Source: Silurus meridionalis
Lineage: Eukaryota > Chordata > Actinopteri > Siluriformes > Siluridae
Length of the DNA stretch: 64,000 bases
Direction of reading: 5' to 3'
Assembly (NCBI RefSeq): GCF_014805685.1
Contig: NC_060892.1
Location: 17,117,990 to 17,181,989 of the forward strand
The notes beneath the pieces are model-generated. The model worked only from the letters and a program-made list of their open reading frames with translations. It did not search any database and was not told the DNA's origin. The position numbers and the translations under genes were made by a program. Below are positions 1 through 10,690 of this stretch, piece by piece (positions within the stretch are counted from its first letter, which is position 1; every line of letters begins with the position of its first letter).

Positions 1-277
1 TATAGACTTAATTACTATTCAGAAGTGGTCTAAGTTCTGATTTAAAAGTTCAGCATAAAATCCAATCGTGAGGATTTTTCCTTAAACCAGATCAAATCAT
101 TCACAAAAACATCATTTCATTTCTGTTAGACTATCAAAAAATACAGTTAAATGCATTATTTCAACTGATGTTATGTCTGAGCATCTGATTGTACAAATAG
201 CATTTAATTACTCCTATGTTTAAATTGTTTATTGCCTTTATATTTAATATTACATTTAAAAAGCACAGAGTACTACT

Positions 278-1395
278 ACTTCTTTTGGCTGCTCCCATTA
301 GGGGTCGCCACAGAGGATCATTCGTCTCCATACCCCCCTGTCCTCTACATCTGCCTCTTTCAAACCAACTACCTGCATGTCTTCCCTCATCACATCCATA
401 AACCTCCTCCTTGGTCTTCCTCTTTTCCTCCTTCCTGGCGGCTCCATCCTCAGCATTCTCCTACTGATATACCCCATGTCTCTCCTCTGAACATGTCCAA
501 ACCATCTCAATCTCGCCTCCCTCACCTTGTCTCCAAAATGTCCTACATGCACTGTCTCTCTAATAAACTCATTTCTAATCCTGTCCGTCGTCGTCACTCC
601 CAATGAAAATCTAAACATCTTCAGCTCTGCTACCTTCAGCTCCGCCTCCTGTCTTTTACTCAATGCCACTGTCTCTAATCCATACAACATCGCAGGTCTC
701 ACAACATTCTTAAAAACTTTCCCTTTCACTCTTGCAGATACTCTTCTATCACAAATCACTCCTGTCACTCTTCTCCACCCACTCCACCCTGCCTAAACTC
801 TTTTCTTCACTTCTCTAACACATTCTTCATTACTTTGCACTGTTGACCCCAGGTACCTGAACTCCTCCACCTTTTCTCCCTGCAACCGCAACACATCACT
901 GCCCTTCCTCTCATTCACACACATGTACTCTGTCTTACTCCTACTGACTTTCATTCCCCTTTTCTCCAGTGTGTACCTCCACCTCTCCAGGCTCTTCTCA
1001 ACCTGCTCCCTACTCTCACCACAAATCACAATATCTTCTGCAGACATCATAGTCAATGGAGACTCCTGTCTGACCTCGTCCGTCAACCTGTCCATCACCA
1101 CTGCAAACAAGAAAGGGTTTAGAGCCGATCCTTGATGCAGTCCCACCTCCACCTTGAACCAGTCTGTCGTTCCTACTGCTCACTTCACTGATGTCACACT
1201 GTCATCATACATGTCCTGCACCACCCTCGCATTCTTCTCTGACTCACCTGACTTCCTCATACAATACCACAACTCCTCTCTCGGCACCCTGTTGTACACT
1301 TTCTCTGAATCCACAAACACAATTCAACTCCTTCTGACCTCCTCTATACTTCTCCAACAACACTCTCAATGCAAATAATGCATCTGTGGTGCTTT
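278..1395 (-). mobile_element. RTE-like LINE copy A, 3' part (RT C-terminal half to 3' tail)
   Basis: Decayed non-LTR retrotransposon read on the minus strand. Frames broken by stops and shifts encode the end of the reverse transcriptase and the region after it. Visible motifs are [20 protein letters not shown] (RT block before the active site), an active-site box degraded to SAEDIVIC where sister copies read [42 protein letters not shown] and RWFGHVQRRDMGYI. The 3' end is the family tail gcgacccctaatgggagcag at about 283-312. The endonuclease and N-terminal RT are missing. It lies downstream of fbxo22 exon 6, so it is probably inside an fbxo22 intron. The RTE clade is inferred from motif resemblance; an exact family name needs a repeat-library search. 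Confidence 0.85.
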
Positions 1396-1730
1396 TAAAA
1401 GCACTGAGTACTGAGTTTTGTCATATGTCATAAATGTAAAGGTGGTGGTCTGGATGTTGTTGAAAATTCTTGTTTCAGTTGCTGCTACAAAGAACAAACT
1501 GGCAAACTCAGGAAAAAAAAGTAACTTGAGCTAAATCCATGTAACCCGACTCTAAATACCAGTACACACCAGTTTCCCTCTTAACTTTTGGAAAAAATAA
1601 ATACCACCCATTTATTTAAACTTGCAAGATTAAAGCTTCTTAATAATTCATTCCAAAAAATTAAAACGATTCAGTGGCTTATGCGAGTTATTTACTCTTA
1701 ACGATGGCTGTACACTTGTGTATAACGCAC
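1396..1730. other. Gap between LINE copy A and fbxo22 exon 6; nothing recognised
   Basis: AT-rich sequence with no coding similarity seen. It should be fbxo22 intron if the donor at 1730 is used, because the C-terminal FIST-domain exons are not found anywhere to the left inside the window. Confidence 0.4.
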
Positions 1731-2932
1731 CAGTCTCTCTTCTGAGGGAACACTCTTTCTACATGACCCCCAGCAATGAGGACATTATTCCTCCCCAGTG
1801 GTTCCAGCAGCTGGTTAAGGAAGCGAGCGGCTCCGGTTTTGTAGGCATCGTAGCCGAACAGCAGCACCACCTTCAGATCGGGATTCCCAGCCAAACCTTT
1901 ATAAACCACACAAAACGCAATGCTCCTACATTTCTGGTCATCTCCAAACTGAATTTACATTTTAAGATATTCAAATCGTTCATATATATAAATCGTCCAG
2001 GAAATGAAATTCACCCGCTTTCTCTAAAGCGCTGTCGCTGAGGCTTTTTTTGCAGAAGTGGAATGGTCGAATGTGAACTCCCTCCATCGCAGGAAACAGA
2101 AGACTGAAACCAGCTTCACCTTCCATGAACTCCTGAGGGATGAGACAGGCTGTCGGGCTTGGGCTCACTGCGAAAAAAGAGATACAACGATAGAATACTG
2201 ATATTTCCATATTTCAACTTGTCACAGATGTCACATTTCAAAATATTTGACGTTTTTATTGTAAAAACAAATTAAGATATTTCTTTAAACATTTGTAAAA
2301 GTTTATTTTATAGGCATCTCTAGTGTTGGTGTAAACCTGCATATCATGTTACATAGTGATCAACTAGAGAAAAAAAAATCAAATTTCCAAGATGCATTAT
2401 TTATTTATTTATTTTTTTATACATGTTAAAAAAAACGGTCAGACAAACACAGAAAAGGAGGATGTTTCTTTAGGAATAGAAGTCGAGAACATTTAAATAC
2501 TCGTACAGGATTCATTTCAAATGAACTCACACACAATTCCCGGAGTGATGACGCATAAAATTTCGCAGTTTCCGGGCAGCAAACGTCTCAGCCGGTCCAT
2601 CACGTCCACCTCGTCCTCCGACTGACACCGCTTGGCTACAACAAGTGCATGCGGGATTACTTATTTGGAAAACGCCCTCAGGATTGAAAATCAAAACATT
2701 TATTAGAAAGTAACAGTGATGCCGTCTCACCTTTTTTATGTCTGAAAGAGCTGTGATGACCGGTAAAGTTCTCATTGTCCATCATTAACAGCACAGTCTG
2801 GGGCAGCAGAAAGACATTCTAAAGATAAAGAGAGGACGACATTGACACCTTGTTTTTTTTTCCCCTCTCAATTCCTTTTCTATATTGCTGATTTGGCATT
2901 TTTGCTAACCCAAAAAAGAGAGAGAAAGAAAG

Positions 2933-2974
<42 letters not shown>

Positions 2975-3800
2975 CAAAGAAAAATAATGAACTCTCAAAC
3001 CTCCAGTGCTTCCTCCATGTTTCTGAGGAGAATGTGCTCTTCATAACGGGACGACCCAGAAGCTGAAATCCATGACATTTTCTGACGGGTTCTCAGGACT
3101 CGCCGTGCACAGTTCCTCCACAGACGACACACTCTAACAAAGAGATTAAAAACCCCACTGATGATTGAATTAAAGCTCTTGTGTTTAAGACACACCTAGA
3201 CCTAAAAACACCTAAATCTACACAATAATAATAATAATAATATAACCATAAGACTGAGAGGAGATAAAGCTTATTAGGGATAATTGTCCCTAATAAGAAA
3301 CCAGTAATGTTACAAGGAAAAAAATCCCTGAGATGGTATGAGGAAGAAACATTGAAAGAAACCAGACTCATTACAGTTTCATTGTTGAGGTAATTAACTG
3401 TTCAGTGAAGAACGTTTCAATGCAAAAATGTTCACAGCAACTGCAACCTTAAGAAGTAATTTGCTGTTTACTTCTCCACAGCGCACAACCAGAAAGACAG
3501 GTATTTACACTTTCAGCACTGAAAACAAAAAAAAATCCTATCAAATATGTCATGTTCAGACGGAATTTTAATAATATAATAAAAAATAAATAAAAATAAA
3601 AATATATATATATATATTCTATCTTTTTCTAATTTAATAAATATTATTTAAAAAATACTACTTTCTACTTAACAATATATTTAAACAAACTAGCAAAACG
3701 AATTATTTGAACAATAAAAACAATTATTATAATACATAAATACTATTATTGTTGTGGTTGTGGTTTTTTAAGACATACTTTTTTCAACATACAATAATAA

Positions 3801-3839
<39 letters not shown>

Positions 3840-3883
3840 TACACACGTGTGGGTGTGATATATACGTATATACATACATACAT

Positions 3884-3943
<60 letters not shown>

Positions 3944-5099
3944 AGTATATAAAATGTCTAAGAATTGGAACATGTATAAAATAATTTATGCAAGAAATAA
4001 TTTATTGTATGCATCTAAATGTATAGTGTATATAACTTATTATTATGAAAACAATTAACATTATATCATTAAATTACATTGCCATTATAATTATCGTTAT
4101 TATTATAATTATTATTGCAATAACTACTGCATGTTCCACTAAGAGAAAAAAATCCCAATACCCAATAATAAATATAAGCCAAAGCAATTCAAATCTGTTC
4201 AATTTACTGATTATAAAAAACAACACTTTCCTAAAACAATATTTTTTAATTGTTATTTAAATTGTATTATTGTGAAAAAGAATTCAATAACTTTATTTTT
4301 AAAACTGCATTGTTGTCATTACTATACATTATATTATTATTAAAGTTCTGCAGCTGAGTTCACATTTTTTCAGAAATTAGATTTTAGCAGCATTTCTTTT
4401 TGCTCATGTGAGGGTCAGTATTGCAGAGATAAAGGTATAAACACTGCCGTGTGATGTGTTTAATGTTAACTGAGAGATGAAGGGAGATGTGATGAGATAG
4501 TGAGATGATGGTGAATTAATGGTGAGATGATGGGAGATGATGGTGATGAGATAGTGAGATGATGATGATGAGGAGATAGTGAGATGATGTTGAAATGAGA
4601 GTGAGATAATGGTGAGATGATGTTGAAATGAGAGTGAGATAATGGTGAGATGATGTTGAAATAAGAGTGAGATAATGGTGAGATGATGGGAGATGAGATA
4701 GGGAGATGATGTTAAAACTGATAGTGAGATTATGGTGAAATGATAGTTAGATGATGGTGAGACGATCGTGAGAATATGGGAGATGATGATAGATGATAGT
4801 GAGATGACGGTGAGATCATGGTAAAAGAGAGCATAAGTTATGTTTAGGATTTCGCGTTGTCTGAATGAGCTTTATGGATATTTGTTCGCGGAAACACGGT
4901 AAGCTCTCACGCTAACTCTGTTTCGATGTAGCTGACTAGCGCGCGGCGAACGGAAACACGGTCACTACCTCGCGCTCCGGAACACGGATTTAGTTGGAAC
5001 AAAAGTCAGGATCTTCTCCACCACTTCCGCCACATTCCCGAGCACAAACCCGGCTTTGCTCTCCACAGCACCGCTGCATGAAGCTCCATCATTTTCCAT
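1731..5099 (-). CDS. fbxo22: F-box only protein 22, 5' six exons (3' end off window)
   Basis: Substrate receptor of an SCF (SKP1-CUL1-F-box) ubiquitin ligase; mammalian FBXO22 targets KDM4 demethylases and p53 pathway proteins. Coding exons on the minus strand: 4969-5099, 3001-3133, 2731-2818, 2531-2635, 2015-2167, 1731-1896. Phases join to give about 258 codons of a roughly 400-aa family. The start is MENDGASCSGAVESKAGF, then the F-box (NVAEVVEKILTFVPTKSVF ... VCRLWRNCARRVLRTRQKMS), continuing into the FIST_N region (EAGFSLLFPAMEGVHIRPFHF, PDLKVVLLFGYDAYKTGAAR, NNVLIAGGHVERVF). The FIST_C exons must lie left of position 1. The exon 2 donor (gtttga) and the exon 4 and exon 6 ends are the least certain: exon 4 was ended at 2531 because gtgagt follows and gives ITPGIVLSP, matching the family's ITPGIV core. 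Repeats in the introns include a (GA)n run 30 bp past the exon 2 donor. Confidence 0.88.
2934..2971. repeat. (GA)n microsatellite
   Basis: Pure GA run on the plus strand, CT-rich in the sense of fbxo22. It sits just downstream of the exon 2 donor at 3000. Confidence 0.95.
3134..4968. repeat. fbxo22 intron 1: interspersed repeat fragment, (TA)n and GATG minisatellite
   Basis: Three blocks are visible. About 3170-3380 resembles a common teleost dispersed repeat and contains a near-perfect 28-nt palindrome at 3270-3297. 3808-3942 is a long (TA)n/(CATA)n tract. 4440-4830 is a degenerate tandem repeat of GATGATGGTGAGA type; at 4560-4690 it resolves into a ~33-bp unit repeated about three times. 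No coding potential was seen. Confidence 0.7.
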
Positions 5100-5350
5100 C
5101 TTCTCTCCTTTTTTTTTGTTTCGCTTTTACCTTCCTTTAAGTACCGTCCAAAATAGAAAACATTTCCGGTTCCGGTATAATTCAAATTAAGAGTTCCAAC
5201 ATTTTCTTTTTTTTGATCGCTAAATTACTTTGTTCTTGTCTCTCACCATTACACAGTAATGCAGTAATCCAATTAAAATCTCTCGGGAATATAAATGCCC
5301 CGCCTCTTTGGGTGATGGGGCGTGTCTTACTTTACAGTAACAAGGTTTGT
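5100..5350 (-). promoter_or_regulatory. Likely fbxo22 5' UTR / promoter
   Basis: Directly upstream of the fbxo22 ATG. Two adjacent TTCCGG hexamers (5164-5169 and 5170-5175) are CCGGAA on the gene's strand, the ETS-factor core often seen in TATA-less housekeeping promoters. No TATA box was recognised. Promoter status is inferred from position and motif. Confidence 0.4.
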
Positions 5351-5646
5351 AGGTTTGTTTTTTTGTTGTGTTTTTAGTTGTGTTTATCTTTAAAAACATT
5401 ACTATATACTTTTACAAATGAGAATAAATATTTGGAGATTGTTCATGTGGAAATGAGAGGAGTTTGTGAGTTTTTCTGCATTTTTTTAAATGAGGAGCAA
5501 TTAATGATGGTGAGTGTGATTGCAGGTTATTCCCCATCTTTATTAGTAATCAATTATATCATTTTATCCCCACTCAAGTGGATCAGATGTACATAAAAGC
5601 CCATTTCTTTACACCAAGTGAGAATAAGTCATCTGTTGTGAACTCA

Positions 5647-5887
5647 TATACACTTTCTTTCGGCTTCTCCCGTTAGGGATCGCCACAGCGGACCAGCCGC
5701 ATGTTTGATTTGGCACGTTTTTACGCTGGATGCCCTTCCTAACGCAACCCTCCCCATATATCCGGGTTTGGGACCGGCACTAAGGCTTGTGTAACCCTAA
5801 TGGTTGGGGTTGGTTCCCTGACCGGGGAACAAACCCGGGCCACAGCGGTGAGAGCGCCACATCCTAACCACTAGACCACCAGGGAAC
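5647..5887 (-). mobile_element. tRNA-Glu-derived SINE, full length, with 14-bp target-site duplication
   Basis: The minus strand starts with a head very close to tRNA-Glu(CUC): tccctggtggtctagtggtt, a cgctctcac anticodon region, then a degenerate B box (gggtttgttcccc). The body follows (agggcatccagcgtaaaaac) and the element ends in gggagaagccgaaagaaag. The same 14 bases, ctgttgtgaactca, flank it at 5633-5646 and 5888-5901. That is an exact target-site duplication and implies recent insertion by target-primed reverse transcription. The 3' tail matches the 3' ends of the RTE-like LINE copies here, so that LINE family is the likely source of the enzyme. Confidence 0.9.
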
Positions 5888-5904
5888 CTGTTGTGAACTC
5901 AAAT

Positions 5905-6809
5905 CCTGCTGGAAAATGAAATCAGCATCTCCATAAAGCTGGTCAGTAGAGTGAAGCATGAAGTGCTCTAAAACATCCTGGTAGACGACTGTGCTGACCT
6001 TGGACTTGATAAAACACAGTGAAACCCTGCCCGCAGATGACATGACCAAAACCCAAACCACCACTGACTGTGCAAACTTTACACTGGACCTCAAGCAACT
6101 TGGATTCTGTGCCTTTCCTCTCTTCTTCCAGACTCTGGGACCTTGATTTCCAAATGAAATGCAACTTTGGCAGCAACAGTCCAGTCCTTTTTGTCATTTG
6201 CACAGGTAAGACACCTTTGATGTTGTCTCTGGTTCAGGAGTGGCTTGACACAAGGAATACATCAGTTGTAGCCCACGGATACGTCTGTGCGTGGTGGCTC
6301 TTGAAGAACTGAATCCAGCTGCAGTACACTTTTTGTGAATCTCCCACAAATTCTTGAATGGGCTTTATTTCACCTTTTTCTACCACATTATTTCCTTCCA
6401 TTCAACTTTTCATTAATGTGCCTGGATACAGTACTTTGTGAACAGCAGCTTCTTTAGTGATGACCTTTTGTGTCTTACCCTCCATGTGCAGGGGGTCAAT
6501 AATCGTCTTCTGGACAACTGTCAAGTCAGCAGTCTTCCCACATGATTGTGTGCCACCATTTAAAGGCTCAGGAAACCTTTTCAGGTGTTTGGATTTGATT
6601 AACTGATTAGAGTGTGACACCACGAGTCTCCAATATTAACCCTTTTCACAATATTCTAATTTTGGGTTTTCATTAGCTGTAAGCCATAATTATCATCTTC
6701 AGTCAGTGTGTGATGAATCTATATAATATACCAGTTTCATGTTTTGTGTTGAATTACTAAAATAAATAAACCTTTTAACAATATTCTAATTTATTGAGAT
6801 GCACCTGTA
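5905..6809 (-). mobile_element. Tc1/mariner-like transposon remnant, 3'-truncated
   Basis: On the minus strand the 5' inverted repeat (tacaggtgcatctcaataaa) ends at about 6809. It is followed by a leader and a broken transposase frame. Recognisable stretches include GGTQSCGKTADLTVVQKTI near the N-terminus and FIKSKVSTVVYQDVLEHFML plus YGDADFIFQQD near the C-terminus. Frameshifts and stops make it inactive, and the C-terminal end and 3' inverted repeat are missing at about 5905. Family recalled from teleost Tc1 elements; exact name not verified. Confidence 0.8.
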
Positions 6810-6940
6810 CATATTAGAAATATTAGGTTGGTGGTGCACAAACTTTTGCACTCAGCCAGACAGAATACATGGTATTTAGCAAAAGACACTAACTTATTAG
6901 TTTTGGAGTTAAAACCATAAGTGGGCATGACCTAAACTGC

Positions 6941-7035
6941 AACCTTAATGGCTGGGGTCAGTTCCCTGACCGGGGATTGAACCCGGGCCGCAGCAGTGAG
7001 AGCGCCGCAGCCTAACCACTAGACCACTAGGAAAC
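6941..7035 (-). mobile_element. SINE fragment: tRNA-Glu head only
   Basis: Minus-strand tRNA-Glu-like head with A box (tggtctagtggttagg) and B box (gggttcaatcccc), plus about 20 nt of SINE body (ccattaaggttgcag). The rest is missing. It belongs to the same family as the full SINE about 1.1 kb away. Its continuation into SINE body argues against a real tRNA gene. Confidence 0.75.
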
Positions 7036-8600
7036 ATTTACTTATAAATATATAATTAATTTATAAAATTAACAAAATTAGGTACATTTACTGTGGATGC
7101 ACCAGAATAAAACTTCATGGTACACCGAGCCACAAATTATGTTATTACTAAGCAAATTATTTTTGTTACATTACAGGAAAATGCATTAAATAATTTGAAT
7201 ATAATAGATTTGTTAAAACTGAAGCCCTTAATGTAATTTATTGTGGGTCTGTCTATATTCAAACACTCATTATTAATGGAAATAGGAAATTAATCAAAAA
7301 GAGGTTGGCCAACTCCAGGTCTTCCAATCCTAATTTTGCATGGACTGTTGTATGTCAGGGGGAATCTACATTCATTAATTGTCAATTTAGGTTAAAAAAT
7401 ACTTTAATTTGATTTGGCTGATTAAATATAGCATTATTATTAGTAGTAGTAGTAGTAATTTTTTATAATTTTATCAAATCATGATAATTAAATGATAATA
7501 GACTTTTTTCACTTTCTGGCTGAGCCTTTCTGCATACATAAAACAGAGTTCACAAAGAGTTTACTTTCAACAGATCACTAATAAACTTAAAATGAACAAA
7601 AAAAATGTTTAACAAACCACCAGGTCCTGATAAAAAACAATTGTTGAAACTAAAATTGGCAGCTGCTATTTTATTTCTACTGGATTATCTTTTTGATATT
7701 TCACTAAAATGTATACAAATGGTGTTAAGTCCCCCACTTATTATGGAAATATGCTACGACGAATCCATTGTAAGTAAAAAATATCGTAAGTTGAAGATGG
7801 TACTATGACTATGACAACCTTTTCGGCTTCATGCTGATTTATAATTTTCATTTTCCGCTCTAAACTGATGGCTTTCCTCTTCTTTTTTTTCACTACCAGC
7901 ACTAGACATACTTGGGCATTTGAAAGACATGCTTTTATCACTTAAATTGCTGTTTGAAACCGTTTAAAACAGATAGAAATACACACTGAGACAACTTTAC
8001 TCCGTCGAGTGCTAGCGAGAGTGGGGCATCTCACAGGGGAGAGATACGCTCACCCCAGCTGCGAATCCAATGTATTGTACATTGTACACGGATGCCTGTG
8101 CCTGTTGTGCCAAATTGTAAATATTTTTACAATTTTGTTGTATCGCTATCGGCATCGTAACATCGGAAAATCGTAAATCGAACCATTGTAACTCAGGGAT
8201 TATCTGTATTAGATAACTACAGACATTTGGCAAAGCTCTGTGCTCTTTCAAGGCCTTTAAAGTGAACTAATACACACTATTTTCATATAAATGTTTCATG
8301 ACTTTATTATAAATGTATACATTTATTGTAATTGCTAACCACTTAGATAACAGAGCTACTCATTATACCCTCAGTCCATATCTGACAGTCTCTGGCTAGA
8401 TGTGTTGCCATGATATAGCTTTGGCATGCCCTAATGGAGAAAGGGAGAATGGGGCCAGATACATATCTCTTTATAAAGCTAAAGAAGTGAATAGTACAGA
8501 TATAATCCAAACTGGATTAAAATTTAAAAAATCTACTGATCCAGCATCAAGATGTTAGTGCTGCTCATAAAGTAGAGGGGCAATGATTTGCTAACATGGC
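7036..8600. other. Intergenic, AT-rich; one weak repeat fragment
   Basis: No gene recognised. Around 7750-7800 and 8120-8215 there are phrases such as atcgtaacatcgg and aatcgtaaatcgaaccattg, also seen in related form at 35145-35215. They are probably ends of a non-autonomous DNA element. The short open frames have no visible domain. Confidence 0.4.
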
Positions 8601-8604
8601 TAAA

Positions 8605-10690
8605 GCCTCTGTAAGGTGCACACAAGTGGACTATATTCTATGCACAAGATGCAACTTTAAAGAGATTAAAGACTGTAAAGTGTGGGGAGGGGACAGTGTA
8701 GCTAGACAGCATCAGATAGTGGTCTGAAGGATGGCCCTGTAGTTGAAGAAGAAGAGGAGGAGAGTAAAGACTGAAAGAAGAATAAGATGGTGGAAACTGA
8801 AGGAGGAAGATTGTAGTGTGAGATTCAGGGAAGCGTTCAGACAGGGGCTCAGTTGTGGTGAGGATGTGCTGGATGATTGGGCAACCACTGCAGAAGTGAT
8901 AAGGGAGACAGCTAGAAAGGTATTCGGTGTGACATCTGGAAATAGAAAGGAAGATAAAGAGATGTGGTGGTGGTGGAATGAGGAAGTGCAGGAAAGCATA
9001 AGGAGAAAGAGATTGGCAAAACAGAATTGGGATCGACAGAGTGATGACAAAAGTAGACCGAAGGACAAGGAGATGCGGCAGCAGGTAAAAAGAGATGTGG
9101 CAAAAGCCAAGGGAAAGGCATATGAGGAGCTGTATGAGAAGTTGGACACTAAGGAAGGAGAAAAGGATTTGCGCCAATTGGCCAGGCAGAGGGACCGAGT
9201 TGGGAAAGATGTGCTGCAAGTTAGAGCAATAATGGATGGAGATAGAGATGTGTTGACCAGTAAGGAGAATGTGTTGAGAAGATGGAGCGAGTATTTTGAG
9301 CAGCTGATGAATGAAGAAAATGAGAGAGAGAGAAGGTTGGATGGTGTGGAGTTGTGGAAGCAGGAAGTGGATAGGATTGGTAAGGAGGAAGTGAGAGCAG
9401 CAATTGAGAGGATAAAGAGTGGAAAGTCAGTTGGACCAGATTACAAACCGGTAGAAGCATGGAGATGTTTAGGTGAGATGGCAGTGGAGTTTTTAACAAG
9501 ATCGTTTAACAGGATTTTGGAAGGTGAGAGGATGCCTGAGGAATGGAGAAGGAGTGTGCTAGTACCGATCTTTAAGAACAAGGGGGGTGTGCAGACCTGC
9601 AGTAACTACAGGGGAATTAAGTTGATCAGTCACACCATGAAGTTATGGGAAAAAGTAGTGAAAGCCAGGAATAGGGAAGAGCTGACCATCGGTTTTATGC
9701 TGAGGAAGAGCACCACAGATGCATAATTTGCTTTGAGAATGTTGATGGAGAAGTATAGAGAAGGTCAGAAGGAGTTGCATTGTGTGTTTGTGGATTTAGA
9801 GAAAGCGTACGACAGGGTGCCAAGAGAGGAGTTGTAGTATTGTATGAGGAAGTCAGGTGTGTCAGAGAAGTATGTGAGGGTGGTGCAGGACATGTATGAG
9901 GACAGTGTGATGGCAGTGAAGTGTGCAGTAGGAGTGCATCAACTGCATCGAGTTGGACTGCATCAAGGATCGCCTTTGAGCCCTTTCCTGTTTGCAGTGG
10001 TGATGGACAGGTTGAAAGATAAGGTCAAACTGGAGTCTCCATGGATTATGATGTTTGTGGATGATATTGTGATTTGTGGTGAGAGTAAGGAGCAGGTTGA
10101 GAAGAGCCTGGAGAGGAGGAGGTACACACTGGATAGAAGGGGAATAAAAGTCAGTAGGAGTAAGACAGCGTACATGTGCAGTGGAGGGGTGCAGTTGCAG
10201 GGAGAAGAGGTGGAGAAGGTGGAGAAGTTCAGGTAGGTGGAGTGGGTGGAGAAGAGTGATAGCAAGAGTGGATTGTGATAGAAAAGTATCTGTCAGAGTG
10301 AAAGTGAAAGTTTATAGGACTGTGGTGAGACCTGGGATGTTGTATGGTTTAGAAACAGTGGTATTAAGTAAAAGACAGGAGGCGGAGCTGGAGGTAGCAG
10401 AGCTGAAGATGTTGAATTTTTCGTTGGGAGTGACAAGGATAGACAGGATTAGAAATTAGTTTATTAAAAAAAAAGCGCATGTAAGACATTTTGGAGACAA
10501 GATGAGAGAGGCACGATTGAGATGGTTTGGACATTTGAAGAGGAGGGACATGGGGTAAAGCGGTAGGAGAATGCTGAGGATGGAGCCACCAGGAAATAGG
10601 AAAAGAGGAAGACCAAGGAGGTGGTTTATGGATGTGGTAAGGGAAGACATGTAGATAGTTGGGTTGAAAGAGGCAGATGTAGAGGACAGT
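8605..10690 (+). mobile_element. RTE-like LINE copy B (linker, RT, post-RT; 3' end missing)
   Basis: The longest RT-bearing copy in the window. It begins in the linker after the endonuclease (GGDSVARQHQIV-like), runs through a 327-codon open stretch ([72 protein letters not shown]), then frame breaks, [30 protein letters not shown] and the active-site box FVDDIVICGE. The family consensus is FADDIV. At least three stops or frameshifts make it inactive. It stops in the post-RT region at agatgtagaggacag, about 60 bp short of the family 3' end, exactly where the tandem array begins. Confidence 0.88.

Noticed and set aside
5814..5885. Possible functional tRNA-Glu(CUC) gene
   Set aside because: The head is close to tRNA-Glu, but the sequence runs on into a SINE body and a LINE-type tail between target-site duplications, and the B box is mutated.
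8638..9219. 193-codon minus-strand open frame opposite LINE copy B
   Set aside because: A shadow of the purine-rich LINE coding strand; Ser/Leu/Phe-rich, with no domain.
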